Source: Prochlorococcus sp. MIT 1223
Lineage (GTDB): Bacteria > Cyanobacteriota > Cyanobacteriia > PCC-6307 > Cyanobiaceae
NCBI RefSeq assembly: GCF_034092465.1
Contig: NZ_CP139303.1
Span: 372,001 to 436,000, forward strand
DNA length: 64,000 bases
Reading direction: 5' to 3'
The notes beneath the pieces were generated by a model. It did not search any database, was not told the origin of the DNA, and worked only from the letters and a program-made list of their open reading frames with translations. Positions 27,507-36,247 of the stretch are shown here, piece after piece. The first letter of the stretch is position 1, and each line of letters begins with the position of its first letter. The position numbers were made by a program, and so were the translations under genes.

Positions 27507-28010
27507 CTACCACATTGGATCTATCTTAAAAATTGAGTCATTGGATAAAATGGGTCGAAACTTATGGAGTTGGTCTATCTGACGTTCCAATTCAGCGCTA
27601 GATCCAATAAGCCCTTTAGAGAAAGATGTTTTTTGGAAATTAAGTTCCCCGCGACATTTCAATAATCCAAGACATTTACTCCATAAAAATTTATCTTTAT
27701 AAAGATTAAACCAAAAATCAAAAATTTCTTGAAGCACATCCAAAGGTATGTCATAAGAAAACCCTCTTGAAGGTTTATTTAAAATAAAACCATCCAATTC
27801 ACAATCTTTTATGAGATTAGTAATATTCAAAGAAATCGTATTTGATATCTCCTTTGCACAAATACTAGTTACTTTTTCTTTTCGATAACATTCCAAAAAA
27901 TGTTTTTTATCTAATTTTAAAGGGTCCTCTAAATGAGTAAAGCCTATTTTCCAGAACTTCTCTCCTAGTTTTTCACCATTAACAAGATAAAGCATCTTAT
28001 TCTGTATCAA
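27507..28010 (-). CDS. Hypothetical protein, possibly GIY-YIG-like
   Basis: A 167-residue soluble protein. The N-terminal LYLVNGEKLGEKFWKIGFTHLEDPLK resembles the opening beta strands of GIY-YIG/T5orf172-type domains (a Y.[LV]..., then [FW]KIGFT...DP). The later catalytic Arg/Glu arrangement cannot be shown. The rest is helical with several Trp and Cys. The assignment is weak and the gene may be specific to this lineage. Confidence 0.5.
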   Translation of the reverse strand: MIQNKMLYLVNGEKLGEKFWKIGFTHLEDPLKLDKKHFLECYRKEKVTSICAKEISNTISLNITNLIKDCELDGFILNKPSRGFSYDIPLDVLQEIFDFWFNLYKDKFLWSKCLGLLKCRGELNFQKTSFSKGLIGSSAELERQIDQLHKFRPILSNDSIFKIDPMW

Positions 28011-28161
28011 TTGTTATAAGATGGACTTTAGTATATTTCTATTTTTATCTTAAAAGTCACAATAGGCAAGTATATAAATACTTATAGAGTACTCTAATTA
28101 ATATTTCTATGTTTCTATATTTATAAGTAGGTTATAAATATAGAAAATTAATAAGATTGAA

Positions 28162-28508
28162 ATGAAACAAATAGACGAACAAACAATTATCATTATTGGA
28201 GGTTTATTAATTATAAAAGAAGCCTATAAAGAAATGGCAAAAGTCATATCAATTAAGGCTAAGCAAGCCTTATATATTGTTAATGTAAAGAGAATTGAAT
28301 GGTTACTTACAAATCTTTAATTGGCACCTCAGATATTTCTGGAGATGGTTTAGTTCCTATAGATTAAGCACTATTAAAAGGTTCTAAAAAAATAATACTT
28401 AAAAAGACTTCAGATGGAGAACTATTTGGTAAAGAGTGGTATTGTTCTAAAATTAGAGTAGAAGAATGGTGGGGAAAAATTAAAACTAATCATTACATTA
28501 AAGATAGA
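28162..28508 (+). pseudogene. Remnant of an alpha/beta-hydrolase (lipase-like) gene
   Basis: Two pieces of one gene remain. Frame one (28162-28320, 52 codons) reads IIIIGGLLIIKEAYKEMA through IEWLLTNL, like the N-terminus of the cyanobacterial alpha/beta-hydrolase family. A different frame (28299-28508) gives YKSLIGTSDISGDGLVPID, an in-frame TAA, then ALLKGSKKIILKKTSDGELFGK and WWGKI, like that family's C-terminus. The middle, about 150 residues with the nucleophile serine, is missing. The pieces join near ACTTACAAAT at about 28302-28314. The catalytic His expected in a TSHG motif reads TSDG. Decay by deletion, frameshift and stop is the simplest reading. Confidence 0.7.
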
Positions 28509-28692
28509 TAATTGTGTAAATTAATTTCCAACATGATTTTCATACAAATACTTAGTACACAAAAACTATATAAACAGTGAGACACACGGGAAAACGATAG
28601 TAATTATTGCTTAGGTACTTTATCTTTGTTAATTAATTTGATCAGAATGATTAATTATATGCTAGAAGTGTATTTAGTTAGTATTAGCACGG

Positions 28693-28845
28693 ATGAGCCT
28701 TCATCAGAATGATATTTTAGACAAAGATGATATGGACTCAATTGATTCATACTTTGAGTGCGTCACTGCTTGTTCTATAGAAGATAAGGGAATTGAATGT
28801 ATATCTGAATGCGTTGAGGTTCATCTAAAGTCAGAGAACAGCTGA
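28693..28845 (+). CDS. Twin-CX3C small acidic protein
   Basis: A 50-residue soluble protein: MSLHQNDILDKDDMDS, then FECVTACSIEDKG and IECISECVEVHLKSENS. Two CX3C motifs are separated by eight residues inside predicted helices, as in helical-hairpin proteins with two disulfides or a metal site. No signal peptide is visible. No family is recognised beyond the motif. Confidence 0.55.
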   Translation: MSLHQNDILDKDDMDSIDSYFECVTACSIEDKGIECISECVEVHLKSENS

Positions 28846-29070
28846 TTTCTAAAGTATTTATACTATAATTTCTTTTAAATTAAATATACAAGTTAAAAAA
28901 TTGATTAAATACTTATATATATAAGCATTACTTAAATTTGGATATAGCTAAAGCAATATTTTCTAAGATTTATTCTAATAATATCAAGCTAAAATTTAGA
29001 ATATTAATGTAAGTTTATAAGAATTTAATTAAATCATCAGATATATTCCTTGGAGCCTTTCTTGTTTCAG
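28846..29070. other. AT-rich gap
   Basis: No protein-coding frame or stable hairpin could be supported here. It lies between the twin-CX3C gene and the minus-strand gene ending at 29071. Confidence 0.5.
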
Positions 29071-29316
29071 CTATTCGTCAGCTGTTTTCTCCTCCTGCTT
29101 TGATGAAGCGGCTTGAGCCTTTAATTCCTCATACTCTAATTGGTGCTGCAATTTACCAGTAGAACGAAGCCATCCATTGACAGTCGCTTCTTTCCCCTCA
29201 GCCTCACATTGCTCTTGATATCTTAAGAATGGGAACCAATGGTGGTTGGCACTTCTAGGGTCACTTGCATTTTGAGGATCAGTAGCCACTTTAAAAATAC
29301 TCGTTTCAACCATCAT
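29071..29316 (-). CDS. Small soluble conserved-looking protein
   Basis: An 81-residue product with MVETSIFKVATDPQNASDP, then NHHWFPFLRYQEQCEAEGKEATVNGWLRS and a Gln/Glu/Ala-rich tail. The WFPFLRYQEQCEAEG helix is distinctive, and the C-terminus (KAQAASSKQEEKTADE) looks disordered. No domain known to me; possibly picocyanobacteria-specific. Confidence 0.65.
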   Translation of the reverse strand: MMVETSIFKVATDPQNASDPRSANHHWFPFLRYQEQCEAEGKEATVNGWLRSTGKLQHQLEYEELKAQAASSKQEEKTADE

Positions 29317-29469
29317 CGCATTACAATTACAAGTTCAAAACATTAAGTTAAAACAATTAATCGATCTATATATTAAAACCAAAATTCAACTAAACAAACC
29401 CGGTTTTAAAGGAGTTGCTAAAATGGTGTGAATAGGTTAAAATACCGATACGCAAATGAAATTATAAGG

Positions 29470-29598
29470 ATGAACCCTATAAAACAACATGCCAAACTGC
29501 TTAATCTTCAGGCTAAGGCGCAAGAATGTCTCTCTAGAAAAGAAGCTCAAAAAATTATAAAAAAAGCTGATAAGGCTCATAAAAAGCTTTCTAAATAA
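29470..29598 (+). CDS. Lys/Ala-rich microprotein
   Basis: A 42-residue frame MNPIKQHAKLLNLQAKAQE to KKLSK, preceded by AAGGA six to ten bases upstream of the ATG, a good ribosome-binding site. It should form one long amphipathic helix. Strongly basic; function unknown. Confidence 0.5.
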   Translation: MNPIKQHAKLLNLQAKAQECLSRKEAQKIIKKADKAHKKLSK

Positions 29599-29664
29599 AG
29601 TTCCAACGTAAACTAAATATATTGCTAAATTAGGATAATAAAGTTGAGAATTTTCGACTATAAA

Positions 29665-30057
29665 CTATACTTCTTTAAACATGATTCCATCATACTTAGA
29701 GAAGTTAATACTTTTAACTATTGTAGATATATCTTTTAATTCATTTATAAAAACATCTGTTTCATTAGTTTCTATCCATTTGTTTTTTAATATAGGTAGT
29801 TTTGATCTCATTAAATCGAAGGAAATCTTTATTACAAAAAGGCTATGATTAGTTAATATTCTTCGAAAATTCTGTGTCTCACATTTCTCCAAAACCCTAA
29901 ATAATAATTCTAATGATACTATCTTGGCCTTATTTTCAGGGAAAATCTCTTGGTCTTCTTTTAATGTTAATGATTTACCCCCAAAAGGCATTGCCCTTTT
30001 ATCGGAGTTCTCAATTAAAGAAATAGCTACTATATAATGTGGGTTATCCATCATCAT
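29665..30057 (-). CDS. Hypothetical soluble protein
   Basis: A 130-residue protein starting MMMDNPHYIVAISLIENSD. The pattern is alpha/beta with KIVSLELLFRVLEKCE and LTNHSLFVIKISFDLM as probable helices and strands, and no membrane segment. No motif allows a functional call. It is divergent from the ABC-2 transporter genes that begin at 30218. Confidence 0.55.
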   Translation of the reverse strand: MMMDNPHYIVAISLIENSDKRAMPFGGKSLTLKEDQEIFPENKAKIVSLELLFRVLEKCETQNFRRILTNHSLFVIKISFDLMRSKLPILKNKWIETNETDVFINELKDISTIVKSINFSKYDGIMFKEV

Positions 30058-30217
30058 TTAATCCAAATTCAACACTAGATTATCTTAAAGCTTCTATAAG
30101 ATATGCTTAAGACTAGCAATACATTATTTATTGATATAATGAAAAATTTACTAGAAATTCTTAGTCTTAACATAAAAAAAACTAATGAAATGATTTTTTA
30201 TCACTGCAATACTAATA

Positions 30218-31207
30218 ATGATTAAAAAGGATCTCATAGAAGTTGAGCAACTAAACAAGGTGTATAAAGTTGCGAGCAAAAGGCCTGGAATTAAAGGTAC
30301 TTTCTCACATTTCTTTAAAAGAACATATGAAGAAGTTTTAGCAGTAAAGAATATTAATTTCTCGATCAAGGAAGGTGAAATAGTTGGATTTCTAGGGGCG
30401 AATGGAGCTGGGAAGACCACTATATTAAAAATGCTTTGTGGACTTATTTACCCAACGTCTGGTTATTTGAGAGTGTCAGGGTTTTTACCACAGAAAAGAG
30501 AGACGGATTTTCTAAAAGCAATCACTCTTGTAATGGGGCAAAAGCAGCAACTAATCTGGGATCTCCCCCCAATGGATTCACTACAAGTAAATGCTTCAAT
30601 TTATGGAATATCTGATAAAGAAGCAAAGATCAGAATTAACGAATTAGCGGACATGCTTGAAATAGGAGAAGAATTAACAAGACCTGTTAGAAAGTTATCT
30701 TTAGGCCAAAGGATGAAAGCAGAACTACTTGCGGCCCTCCTTCATCATCCAACGGTATTGTTTCTTGACGAACCAACTTTAGGTCTAGATATAAATGCTC
30801 AATCGAGAGTTAGAAACTTTTTAATCGAGTATAACCGCAAGACTGGAGCCACAATATTGCTTACAAGTCATTACATGGCTGATATAACAGCATTATGTTC
30901 ACGAGTTTTATGCATTCATAAAGGTGAATTGTTCTATGACGGCGAATTAGAAGATCTTGCAAATAAACTTTCACCTAATAGACAAATTATAGTTGAATTG
31001 AAAGAAAATATAAATCGAGCTAATTTGGAATATCTTGGCAATATTGAATACCATTCAGGGAGATATATTCATTTATCAGTTGAACGGAAAGATCTAAAAT
31101 CTGTTGTAAATAAATTGCTTGAGAACTTCGAGGTAATAGATATTAAAATAAATGAGCCACCTATTGACGAGTTAATTGGTGGTTTATTTAGGAGTGGCAA
31201 AGTTTAA
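30218..31207 (+). CDS. ABC-2 type transporter ATP-binding protein
   Basis: Nucleotide-binding subunit (329 residues) of an uncharacterised ABC-2 export system resembling COG4586. Walker A is GANGAGKTT at 60-68, the Q-loop region is VMGQKQQLIWDLP, the signature LSLGQRMKAEL starts at 160, and Walker B is VLFLDEPTLGLD at 180-191. The H-loop is LLTSHYMAD. The C-terminal 90 residues form the extra domain typical of this class. Two permease genes follow with 6-base and zero-base spacing, so the three form one operon. Confidence 0.93.
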   Translation: MIKKDLIEVEQLNKVYKVASKRPGIKGTFSHFFKRTYEEVLAVKNINFSIKEGEIVGFLGANGAGKTTILKMLCGLIYPTSGYLRVSGFLPQKRETDFLKAITLVMGQKQQLIWDLPPMDSLQVNASIYGISDKEAKIRINELADMLEIGEELTRPVRKLSLGQRMKAELLAALLHHPTVLFLDEPTLGLDINAQSRVRNFLIEYNRKTGATILLTSHYMADITALCSRVLCIHKGELFYDGELEDLANKLSPNRQIIVELKENINRANLEYLGNIEYHSGRYIHLSVERKDLKSVVNKLLENFEVIDIKINEPPIDELIGGLFRSGKV

Positions 31208-31213
31208 TACATC

Positions 31214-32011
31214 ATGAGATTAGGAGGCTTAAATTTACAAGTGAGTAAGGCGTTATTGTCAACGCAATACGCAAACATGCTGGAGTACAGAGTAGAGATA
31301 GCACTATGGGCACTATCAGGAGTACTGCCTTTCATTATGTTGACTTTATGGAATCAAACTGGAGCAAGCACTGATTTCGGATTTAGTTCTATAGATTTAT
31401 CACGCTATTTCCTAAGCGCCTTTTTAGTAAGACAATTCTCTGTCGTTTGGGTAGTATTTTCATTTGAAGAAGATGCTCTATTAGGAAGACTATCTCCATA
31501 TTTACTTCAACCTCTACATCCTCTTTGGAGATATGCCTCAGCACATTTAGCGGAACAATTTACCAGATTACCTTTTGCAGCTCTAATTACCTTGATTTTC
31601 TTCATTATTAACCCAAAGAGTTTTTGGGTTCCTTCCCTTAGTAGTTTTTTATTAGCCTGGCTATCAACATTGTTAGCATTTACTATTGCGTTTTTACTAC
31701 AAAGTCTCATTGCTTCCTTTTGTTTTTGGAGTGAAAAAGCCAGTGCTTTTGAAAGGTTACTTTTTGTCCCGTATTTATTTCTATCAGGACTACTGGCGCC
31801 TTTGGCCTCTTTCCCTATAGAGATCTCAAAATTAGCTTTATGGACTCCTTTTCCTTACTTAATTAATTTTCCTGCAAAGATCTTATCAGGTATAAATGTA
31901 AATATCATAGAAGGATTTCTGGCCCAAATTTGCTGGATAATAATATTACTTCCACTAGTTATAATATTTTGGAGGCTAGGTGTAAGGCATTACACAGCAA
32001 TGGGGGCTTAA
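31214..32011 (+). CDS. ABC-2 family transporter permease
   Basis: Membrane subunit (265 residues, about six helices) of the ABC system encoded with the ATPase at 30218. The segment RYFLSAFLVRQFSVVWVVFSFEED and the Leu-rich YLLQPLHPLWRYASAHLAEQ match the DUF990/COG4587 permeases. The substrate is unknown. The stop abuts the next permease start, so both are probably made in equal amounts. Confidence 0.85.
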   Translation: MRLGGLNLQVSKALLSTQYANMLEYRVEIALWALSGVLPFIMLTLWNQTGASTDFGFSSIDLSRYFLSAFLVRQFSVVWVVFSFEEDALLGRLSPYLLQPLHPLWRYASAHLAEQFTRLPFAALITLIFFIINPKSFWVPSLSSFLLAWLSTLLAFTIAFLLQSLIASFCFWSEKASAFERLLFVPYLFLSGLLAPLASFPIEISKLALWTPFPYLINFPAKILSGINVNIIEGFLAQICWIIILLPLVIIFWRLGVRHYTAMGA

Positions 32012-32800
32012 ATGAAACGTTATTTTAAAACATTATTTATATTCTGGAGCAACTCTATAGCAGTGCAATTGGAATATAAGATAAACTTTTTCATAGAGTT
32101 TGTATCAATGTTTGGAACATTATTAGGAAGTATATTTATATTATCTTTGTTTTTTATGAATAATAATCAACTAGGAGAGTGGACTTGGGAGTCAGCACTT
32201 GTTATTCAAGGAGTATACACATTCTTAGATGGTATAACTAATACATGGCTAAGACCTAATCTTACTGAGATAGTTAATCATGTTAGAGAAGGCACTTTAG
32301 ATTTTGTACTTGTAAAGCCAATAGATAGTCAATTTTGGATATCTAATCGTACAATATCCCCTTCTGGTATACCAGAAATGTTACTTGGTATTATCATAAT
32401 AGTTTGGTCAGTAACAAGAACTAGTAATAGTTTTAACCCTGGATTATTGCTACCTAGTATAATAATGGTATTAGCCGGTGTGGTTATACTTTATTCTCTA
32501 TGGTTTCTTGTTGCTGCAACAAGTATTTGGTTCGTAAAAACATGGAATGCCACCGAAGTACTTAGAGCCGTATTATCAGCTGGTCGTTTTCCAGTAAGCG
32601 CATATCCCAATACTTTAAGGATAATATTTACATTAATAATTCCAATTAGTTTCTTAACTACTGTCCCAGCAAATACAATACTTGGATCTATACAACCGCT
32701 AACAATATTACTTGGTATATCTATTTCTATTATATTCTTTTTAATTAGCAGATATTTCTGGTTATTTGCTCTTAGATATTACACTTCAGCATCTAGCTAA
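32012..32800 (+). CDS. ABC-2 family transporter permease, second subunit
   Basis: The partner permease (262 residues, about six helices) of the COG3694/DUF990 type. Family features are VQLEYKINFFIEFVSMFGTLLG near the N-terminus, VREGTLDFVLVKPIDSQFW in the middle and the C-terminal FLISRYFWLFALRYY. Its start immediately follows the upstream stop. A heterodimer of the two permeases with the ATPase dimer is the inferred complex. Confidence 0.85.
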   Translation: MKRYFKTLFIFWSNSIAVQLEYKINFFIEFVSMFGTLLGSIFILSLFFMNNNQLGEWTWESALVIQGVYTFLDGITNTWLRPNLTEIVNHVREGTLDFVLVKPIDSQFWISNRTISPSGIPEMLLGIIIIVWSVTRTSNSFNPGLLLPSIIMVLAGVVILYSLWFLVAATSIWFVKTWNATEVLRAVLSAGRFPVSAYPNTLRIIFTLIIPISFLTTVPANTILGSIQPLTILLGISISIIFFLISRYFWLFALRYYTSASS

Positions 32801-32959
32801 CTAATATAAAAATAAAAATATTGTGAATTCAAACTAGTTTTTTTATACATATTCAAGAAATTCTATTCCCTACTCACGATAACTTAATTTAATAGCTAAA
32901 GTAGTAATGAACACTTAAAGGCTTTTTTTTTCAAAGACTAAATAGAAATCTATAGATAG

Positions 32960-33892
32960 ATGAAAGACTTCAATGCTACAAACAAAAAACCAATAATTGC
33001 AGTAACCATGGCCACAGGCCGTCAGGGAATGGGGGTTGTAAAGGAACTTTCACTAAGAAATGAATTCCAAGTCAGGGCAATTACGCGAGATGCTTCCAGT
33101 AAAAGAGCTATAGCATTATCTAAACTAGCAAATGTCGAAATAGTTGAGGGAGATCTGCTTGATAGCGCAAGTCTTTATAAATGCTTCGATAAAGTATATG
33201 GAATATTTGGAAATACAACTCCAACAAAAGGTTTAAAACCTCTCGTAAGAGAATATGAGATAGAGCAAGGAAAAGTACTCATTGACGTAGTAACTGATTT
33301 AAAGAAAAAGAATAATTTAAAACACTTTGTATTTAGTTCTATCTGCAAGGCAAAAGACCCTCTAAACAATGAACCCGCTCCTGGTCATTTCACTAGCAAA
33401 TGGGATATAGAAGAATATCTTTCGCAGAATAAACTTAATGAAATTACAACAATAGTTAGGCCGGCAAGTTATTTTGAAAATTTTGACGGTGATCTACCCG
33501 GTCTAAAAATCACTGATACTAATTTCCCTGGGGTTGTAAGACCAGATAAGGTATGGCAAACCATTGCTGTGAATGATGTTGGTATTTGGAGTGGAGCAAT
33601 ATTTGCAAATCCAAAAAGATTTATAGGAAAATCATTTAACCTAGCTGGCGAAGAGTTAACAGGACGACAAATGGCAGAACTTGTTCAAAAAGTTAGAGGA
33701 AAAGGGAGCAAGAAAGTAAGATATCTTATGGCTCCTAGAATATTACTAAAACTATTTGTTAATGATATTGGAGTAATGGCAGACTGGATAGAGAGAGCTG
33801 GTTATGGAGCAGACATTAGCAACCTAAAAAGAATTGCTAATGAAGAAGGTATAGAGATGACATCACTTGCTAGCTGGCTTAAAGACAAGTAA
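32960..33892 (+). CDS. NmrA-like NAD(P)-binding protein
   Basis: An atypical short-chain dehydrogenase of 310 residues. The dinucleotide motif is VTMATGRQGMGVVKEL. The remainder follows NmrA: VRAITRDASS, EGDLLD, FVFSSIC, STYF-type active region replaced by VRPASYFENF, and a C-terminal substrate lobe. Such proteins sense redox state or act as reductases. No YxxxK catalytic pair is evident, favouring a regulator or an atypical reductase. It stands alone on the plus strand. Confidence 0.8.
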   Translation: MKDFNATNKKPIIAVTMATGRQGMGVVKELSLRNEFQVRAITRDASSKRAIALSKLANVEIVEGDLLDSASLYKCFDKVYGIFGNTTPTKGLKPLVREYEIEQGKVLIDVVTDLKKKNNLKHFVFSSICKAKDPLNNEPAPGHFTSKWDIEEYLSQNKLNEITTIVRPASYFENFDGDLPGLKITDTNFPGVVRPDKVWQTIAVNDVGIWSGAIFANPKRFIGKSFNLAGEELTGRQMAELVQKVRGKGSKKVRYLMAPRILLKLFVNDIGVMADWIERAGYGADISNLKRIANEEGIEMTSLASWLKDK

Positions 33893-33905
33893 AAACTTGT
33901 ACTTA

Positions 33906-34418
33906 TTAGTAATTCTTATTACTAATAAATCGCCTAAACAATAAGAACAACATAAGTACAAATACAAGTGTAGGTAAAATATAAATCGCCGCTGCGATAC
34001 CTATAATAAATATAAAGCAAATAAAACTGATTAAGAAGAATATAGTTATCAAAGAGAGTAATTTTCTAAATCTCTTAGGCCAAGTCTGACCAGTCATTCG
34101 ATCAAGTTTACTCTGTAAAAATTTTCTTTCTGCAGATAAATTAACTAATCTTTCTTGATGCCAGAGCAATGAATTGGTCGCTGACGTCTCAACAAATCTT
34201 TGCTGCAATCCTTGAAAAAAATTATTAGAACCAGAGAATAATGTCCTAACCCTAACTAGCTGAGCTTGGAAAATATTTTTACTAGTTTCAGCAATCTCAT
34301 AGTCTAGAGTTTTAATCCTTGTAGAGAGAGAGTCAATGGAATTAGGTAAGCTTGTATATTTTTCAATCTTCTGAAGTGATCTAATGTTTTTTTTAAAGAA
34401 CAACAAATAAAAATTCAA
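33906..34418 (-). CDS. Coiled-coil protein with C-terminal membrane helices
   Basis: A 170-residue product. Residues 10-60 and 75-110 are helical and probably coiled (IDSLSTRIKTLDYEIAETSK, LVNLSAERKFLQSKLDRM). Two membrane helices follow at about 115-140 and 142-160, and the end is FLLFRRFISNKNY. Convergent with the NmrA gene. Family not recognised. Confidence 0.6.
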   Translation of the reverse strand: MNFYLLFFKKNIRSLQKIEKYTSLPNSIDSLSTRIKTLDYEIAETSKNIFQAQLVRVRTLFSGSNNFFQGLQQRFVETSATNSLLWHQERLVNLSAERKFLQSKLDRMTGQTWPKRFRKLLSLITIFFLISFICFIFIIGIAAAIYILPTLVFVLMLFLLFRRFISNKNY

Positions 34419-34605
34419 CTCATATTTATATTACATACTAAAATAAAGAAATATCTAATAAAAAGAAGTCATAAATAACGAATAAAGGCTAATCTTAATA
34501 AAGATTTAACTAGAATCTAATATTAATCTCTATACCTTATGAAAAAGATTTTAATAGACAAAAGAAGATGGGCTTTAATTATGCACAAATAATTATGGCC
34601 TCAGC

Positions 34606-34764
34606 CTAGATAGGCTTACCCGTAATGAAAGCATGAACAGATGGAACTGTTCTATCAAGAATTACAGCCAAAACAACCATTAAATTTAGAGCAACCACCG
34701 CCCCACCAATAAATATGTTGCCCCCACGGGTCGTGTAATCCCATTTAGGTTCACTTTCAGACAT
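34606..34764 (-). CDS. Single-helix membrane microprotein (VPSxH type)
   Basis: A 52-residue frame: MSESEPKWDYTTRGGN, helix IFIGGAVVALNLMVVLAVI, then LDRTVPSVHAFITGKPI. The tail motif D[RK]xVPS[VF]H recurs in the 59-residue gene at 46515. The overall plan of acidic N-terminus and single helix resembles small thylakoid proteins. Function unknown. Confidence 0.6.
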   Translation of the reverse strand: MSESEPKWDYTTRGGNIFIGGAVVALNLMVVLAVILDRTVPSVHAFITGKPI

Positions 34765-34976
34765 TTCCTAAAAAACGAAGATCAATTTCACTGATTGGAT
34801 TTAGAAGCATTCGTTCAAGACTAGGCTTCTAATAAAAGTGATTTATTAACTATATAAATTATTTCCTCTAAAAACACAAAATTCATTTTGAGAAATGAAT
34901 TTTTTAATACGTTTATTCACGAAACCCCAAAAGGCGGGGACGACGTGCGAATATCTTTCGAATTTCTTAAGGTTTA

Positions 34977-35264
34977 ATGGATAAGGGGTACTGGCTAAAA
35001 CAAGCAAAAATTGCAGATACTGATGTATTCATTGAATATGTAAAGACTGTCGTTCCCTGGCTAAGATCTGTTGGAGGGACAATTATCGCAAAGGATGTTA
35101 ACCAAAACTCAGATTTAAACGAATGGGATGGGGGGCAACTGGGCCTGATAATAGAATTTAATTCAAAAGAGGCTGCTCAAAAGGCTTTTGACTCTCCAGC
35201 ATTTCAGAGTTACATAAAGGGTAAGGGACTACAAACAGACCTTAGTCTCTCAATTATTGGATGA
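34977..35264 (+). CDS. DUF1330 family protein
   Basis: A 95-residue ferredoxin-like (dimeric alpha-beta barrel) domain. It follows DUF1330: MDKGYWLKQAKIADTDVF, VVPWLRSVGGTIIAKDV and LGLIIEFNSKEAAQKAFDSPAFQSY. Some members of this structural class bind small aromatic molecules or haem, but no role is established for this one. A GC-rich patch (CCCCAAAAGGCGGGG at 34925-34939) lies in its leader. A second copy is cut by the right edge of the window. Confidence 0.8.
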   Translation: MDKGYWLKQAKIADTDVFIEYVKTVVPWLRSVGGTIIAKDVNQNSDLNEWDGGQLGLIIEFNSKEAAQKAFDSPAFQSYIKGKGLQTDLSLSIIG

Positions 35265-35386
35265 TTGACATTTATGGTTACAAACTCCCAAGTGAATATA
35301 AAAAGGTCAATTAAGACAAGATCTTAATTAAATTTTGGTTAAGAAAGGAAAACGGATTATGGTTTTGTTAATTAAAAGAGTTCATT

Positions 35387-35527
35387 ATGAACACTGACAA
35401 TCTGGTTGTCATCAACCTTGCAGCTATTCTCGTAGGTTCAACCTACAATTCAGAACAGAAAGTAATTAAGTGGGGTGGGGTAATTATTGCCGTAGCTTCA
35501 GTTGCCAGCACACTTCTAGGAAGCTAG
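35387..35527 (+). CDS. Single-helix membrane microprotein
   Basis: A 46-residue frame: MNTDNLVVINLAAILVGST, YNSEQKVIKWGG, then VIIAVASVASTLLGS. Two short hydrophobic stretches are separated by a polar turn. A strong intrinsic terminator follows eight bases after the stop, which supports the frame as the end of a real transcript. Confidence 0.55.
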   Translation: MNTDNLVVINLAAILVGSTYNSEQKVIKWGGVIIAVASVASTLLGS

Positions 35528-35534
35528 AGATCCC

Positions 35535-35563
35535 AAAAAAGCCCTTTTCATAGGGCTTTTTTT
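35535..35563 (+). terminator. Rho-independent terminator
   Basis: AAAAAAGCCC and GGGCTTTTTTT form a stem of about ten pairs with an eight-base loop (TTTTCATA) and end in a T tract. It closes the transcript of the microprotein gene at 35387 and possibly the DUF1330 gene before it. This is the clearest intrinsic terminator in the window. Confidence 0.85.
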
Positions 35564-35949
35564 AATACTTATTATTTGAGAAGGCAGTAGTAAAAAAACT
35601 TTAAATGATTTGAAGTTTCTCTAAAACCTTCTCACATTTTAAAAGCATCTAAAACTACTATTTTAAAATTGTTTGCTTTATCCAATTCAGAATTAGGAAT
35701 AAGCAATTTAACCAAAATTTAATCCCTTATAGTTCAGCTTTTATAGCATTCATTTTACCAATGTTTTTCCTTTTTAAGAGTTCAAGAGGAACAGCTCTTT
35801 CAAAATTCTAAGAAGGTTTAATAATAACTTTTTAGTCTTGTATAAAAGCACATGAAAGGAGATAAATTTAAATACTCTTTAAATTAATAGACAATTCATA
35901 ATTAATTAGATATTAATTAAAAGATATATAATTTTTTTCAGACCTAGAT
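35564..35949. other. AT-rich gap without recognised gene
   Basis: A 386-base stretch after the terminator with no supported frame on either strand. It should carry the promoter of the DUF2862 gene at 35950, but many TATAAT-like boxes occur (for example in GATATATAATTT near 35923), so none can be chosen with confidence. Confidence 0.5.
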
Positions 35950-36183
35950 ATGATTAAAGACTCTTCCAAGCTAATAAAAGGGCAAAAGCTTAAAGTTGAC
36001 CTAGATTCGGTAGAAGATAGACTTTCAATTAAACTTATAAATGCTCTTCAAAAAGATTCGGTTGGTAGATTAGTGGGCTATAAAATGGTAGATGGCAACC
36101 AATTTGGCTTAGTAGTTGAACTAAATATAGGCATTACTCAATGGTTCTTCGAAAAAGAACTATCAGAAATAGATGAGCCCTGA
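35950..36183 (+). CDS. DUF2862 domain protein
   Basis: A 77-residue stand-alone DUF2862 domain: LIKGQKLKVDLDSVED, VGRLVGYKMVDGNQFGLVVEL and ITQWFFEKELSEID. It parallels the longer protein at 25459 but ends right after the domain. The conserved WFFE element and the YKM.D strand suggest a small SH3-like barrel. Function unknown. Confidence 0.75.
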   Translation: MIKDSSKLIKGQKLKVDLDSVEDRLSIKLINALQKDSVGRLVGYKMVDGNQFGLVVELNIGITQWFFEKELSEIDEP

Positions 36184-36247
36184 AGTAGACCTGGAATTAT
36201 CCTTAAAAATACATTTCTAAAGATACCTAATTTTCTAATTAAGATAT

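Noticed and set aside
34925-34939. GC-rich hairpin before the DUF1330 gene as a riboswitch
   Set aside because: Only four pairs (CCCC/GGGG) with a seven-base loop; too small to support a riboswitch.
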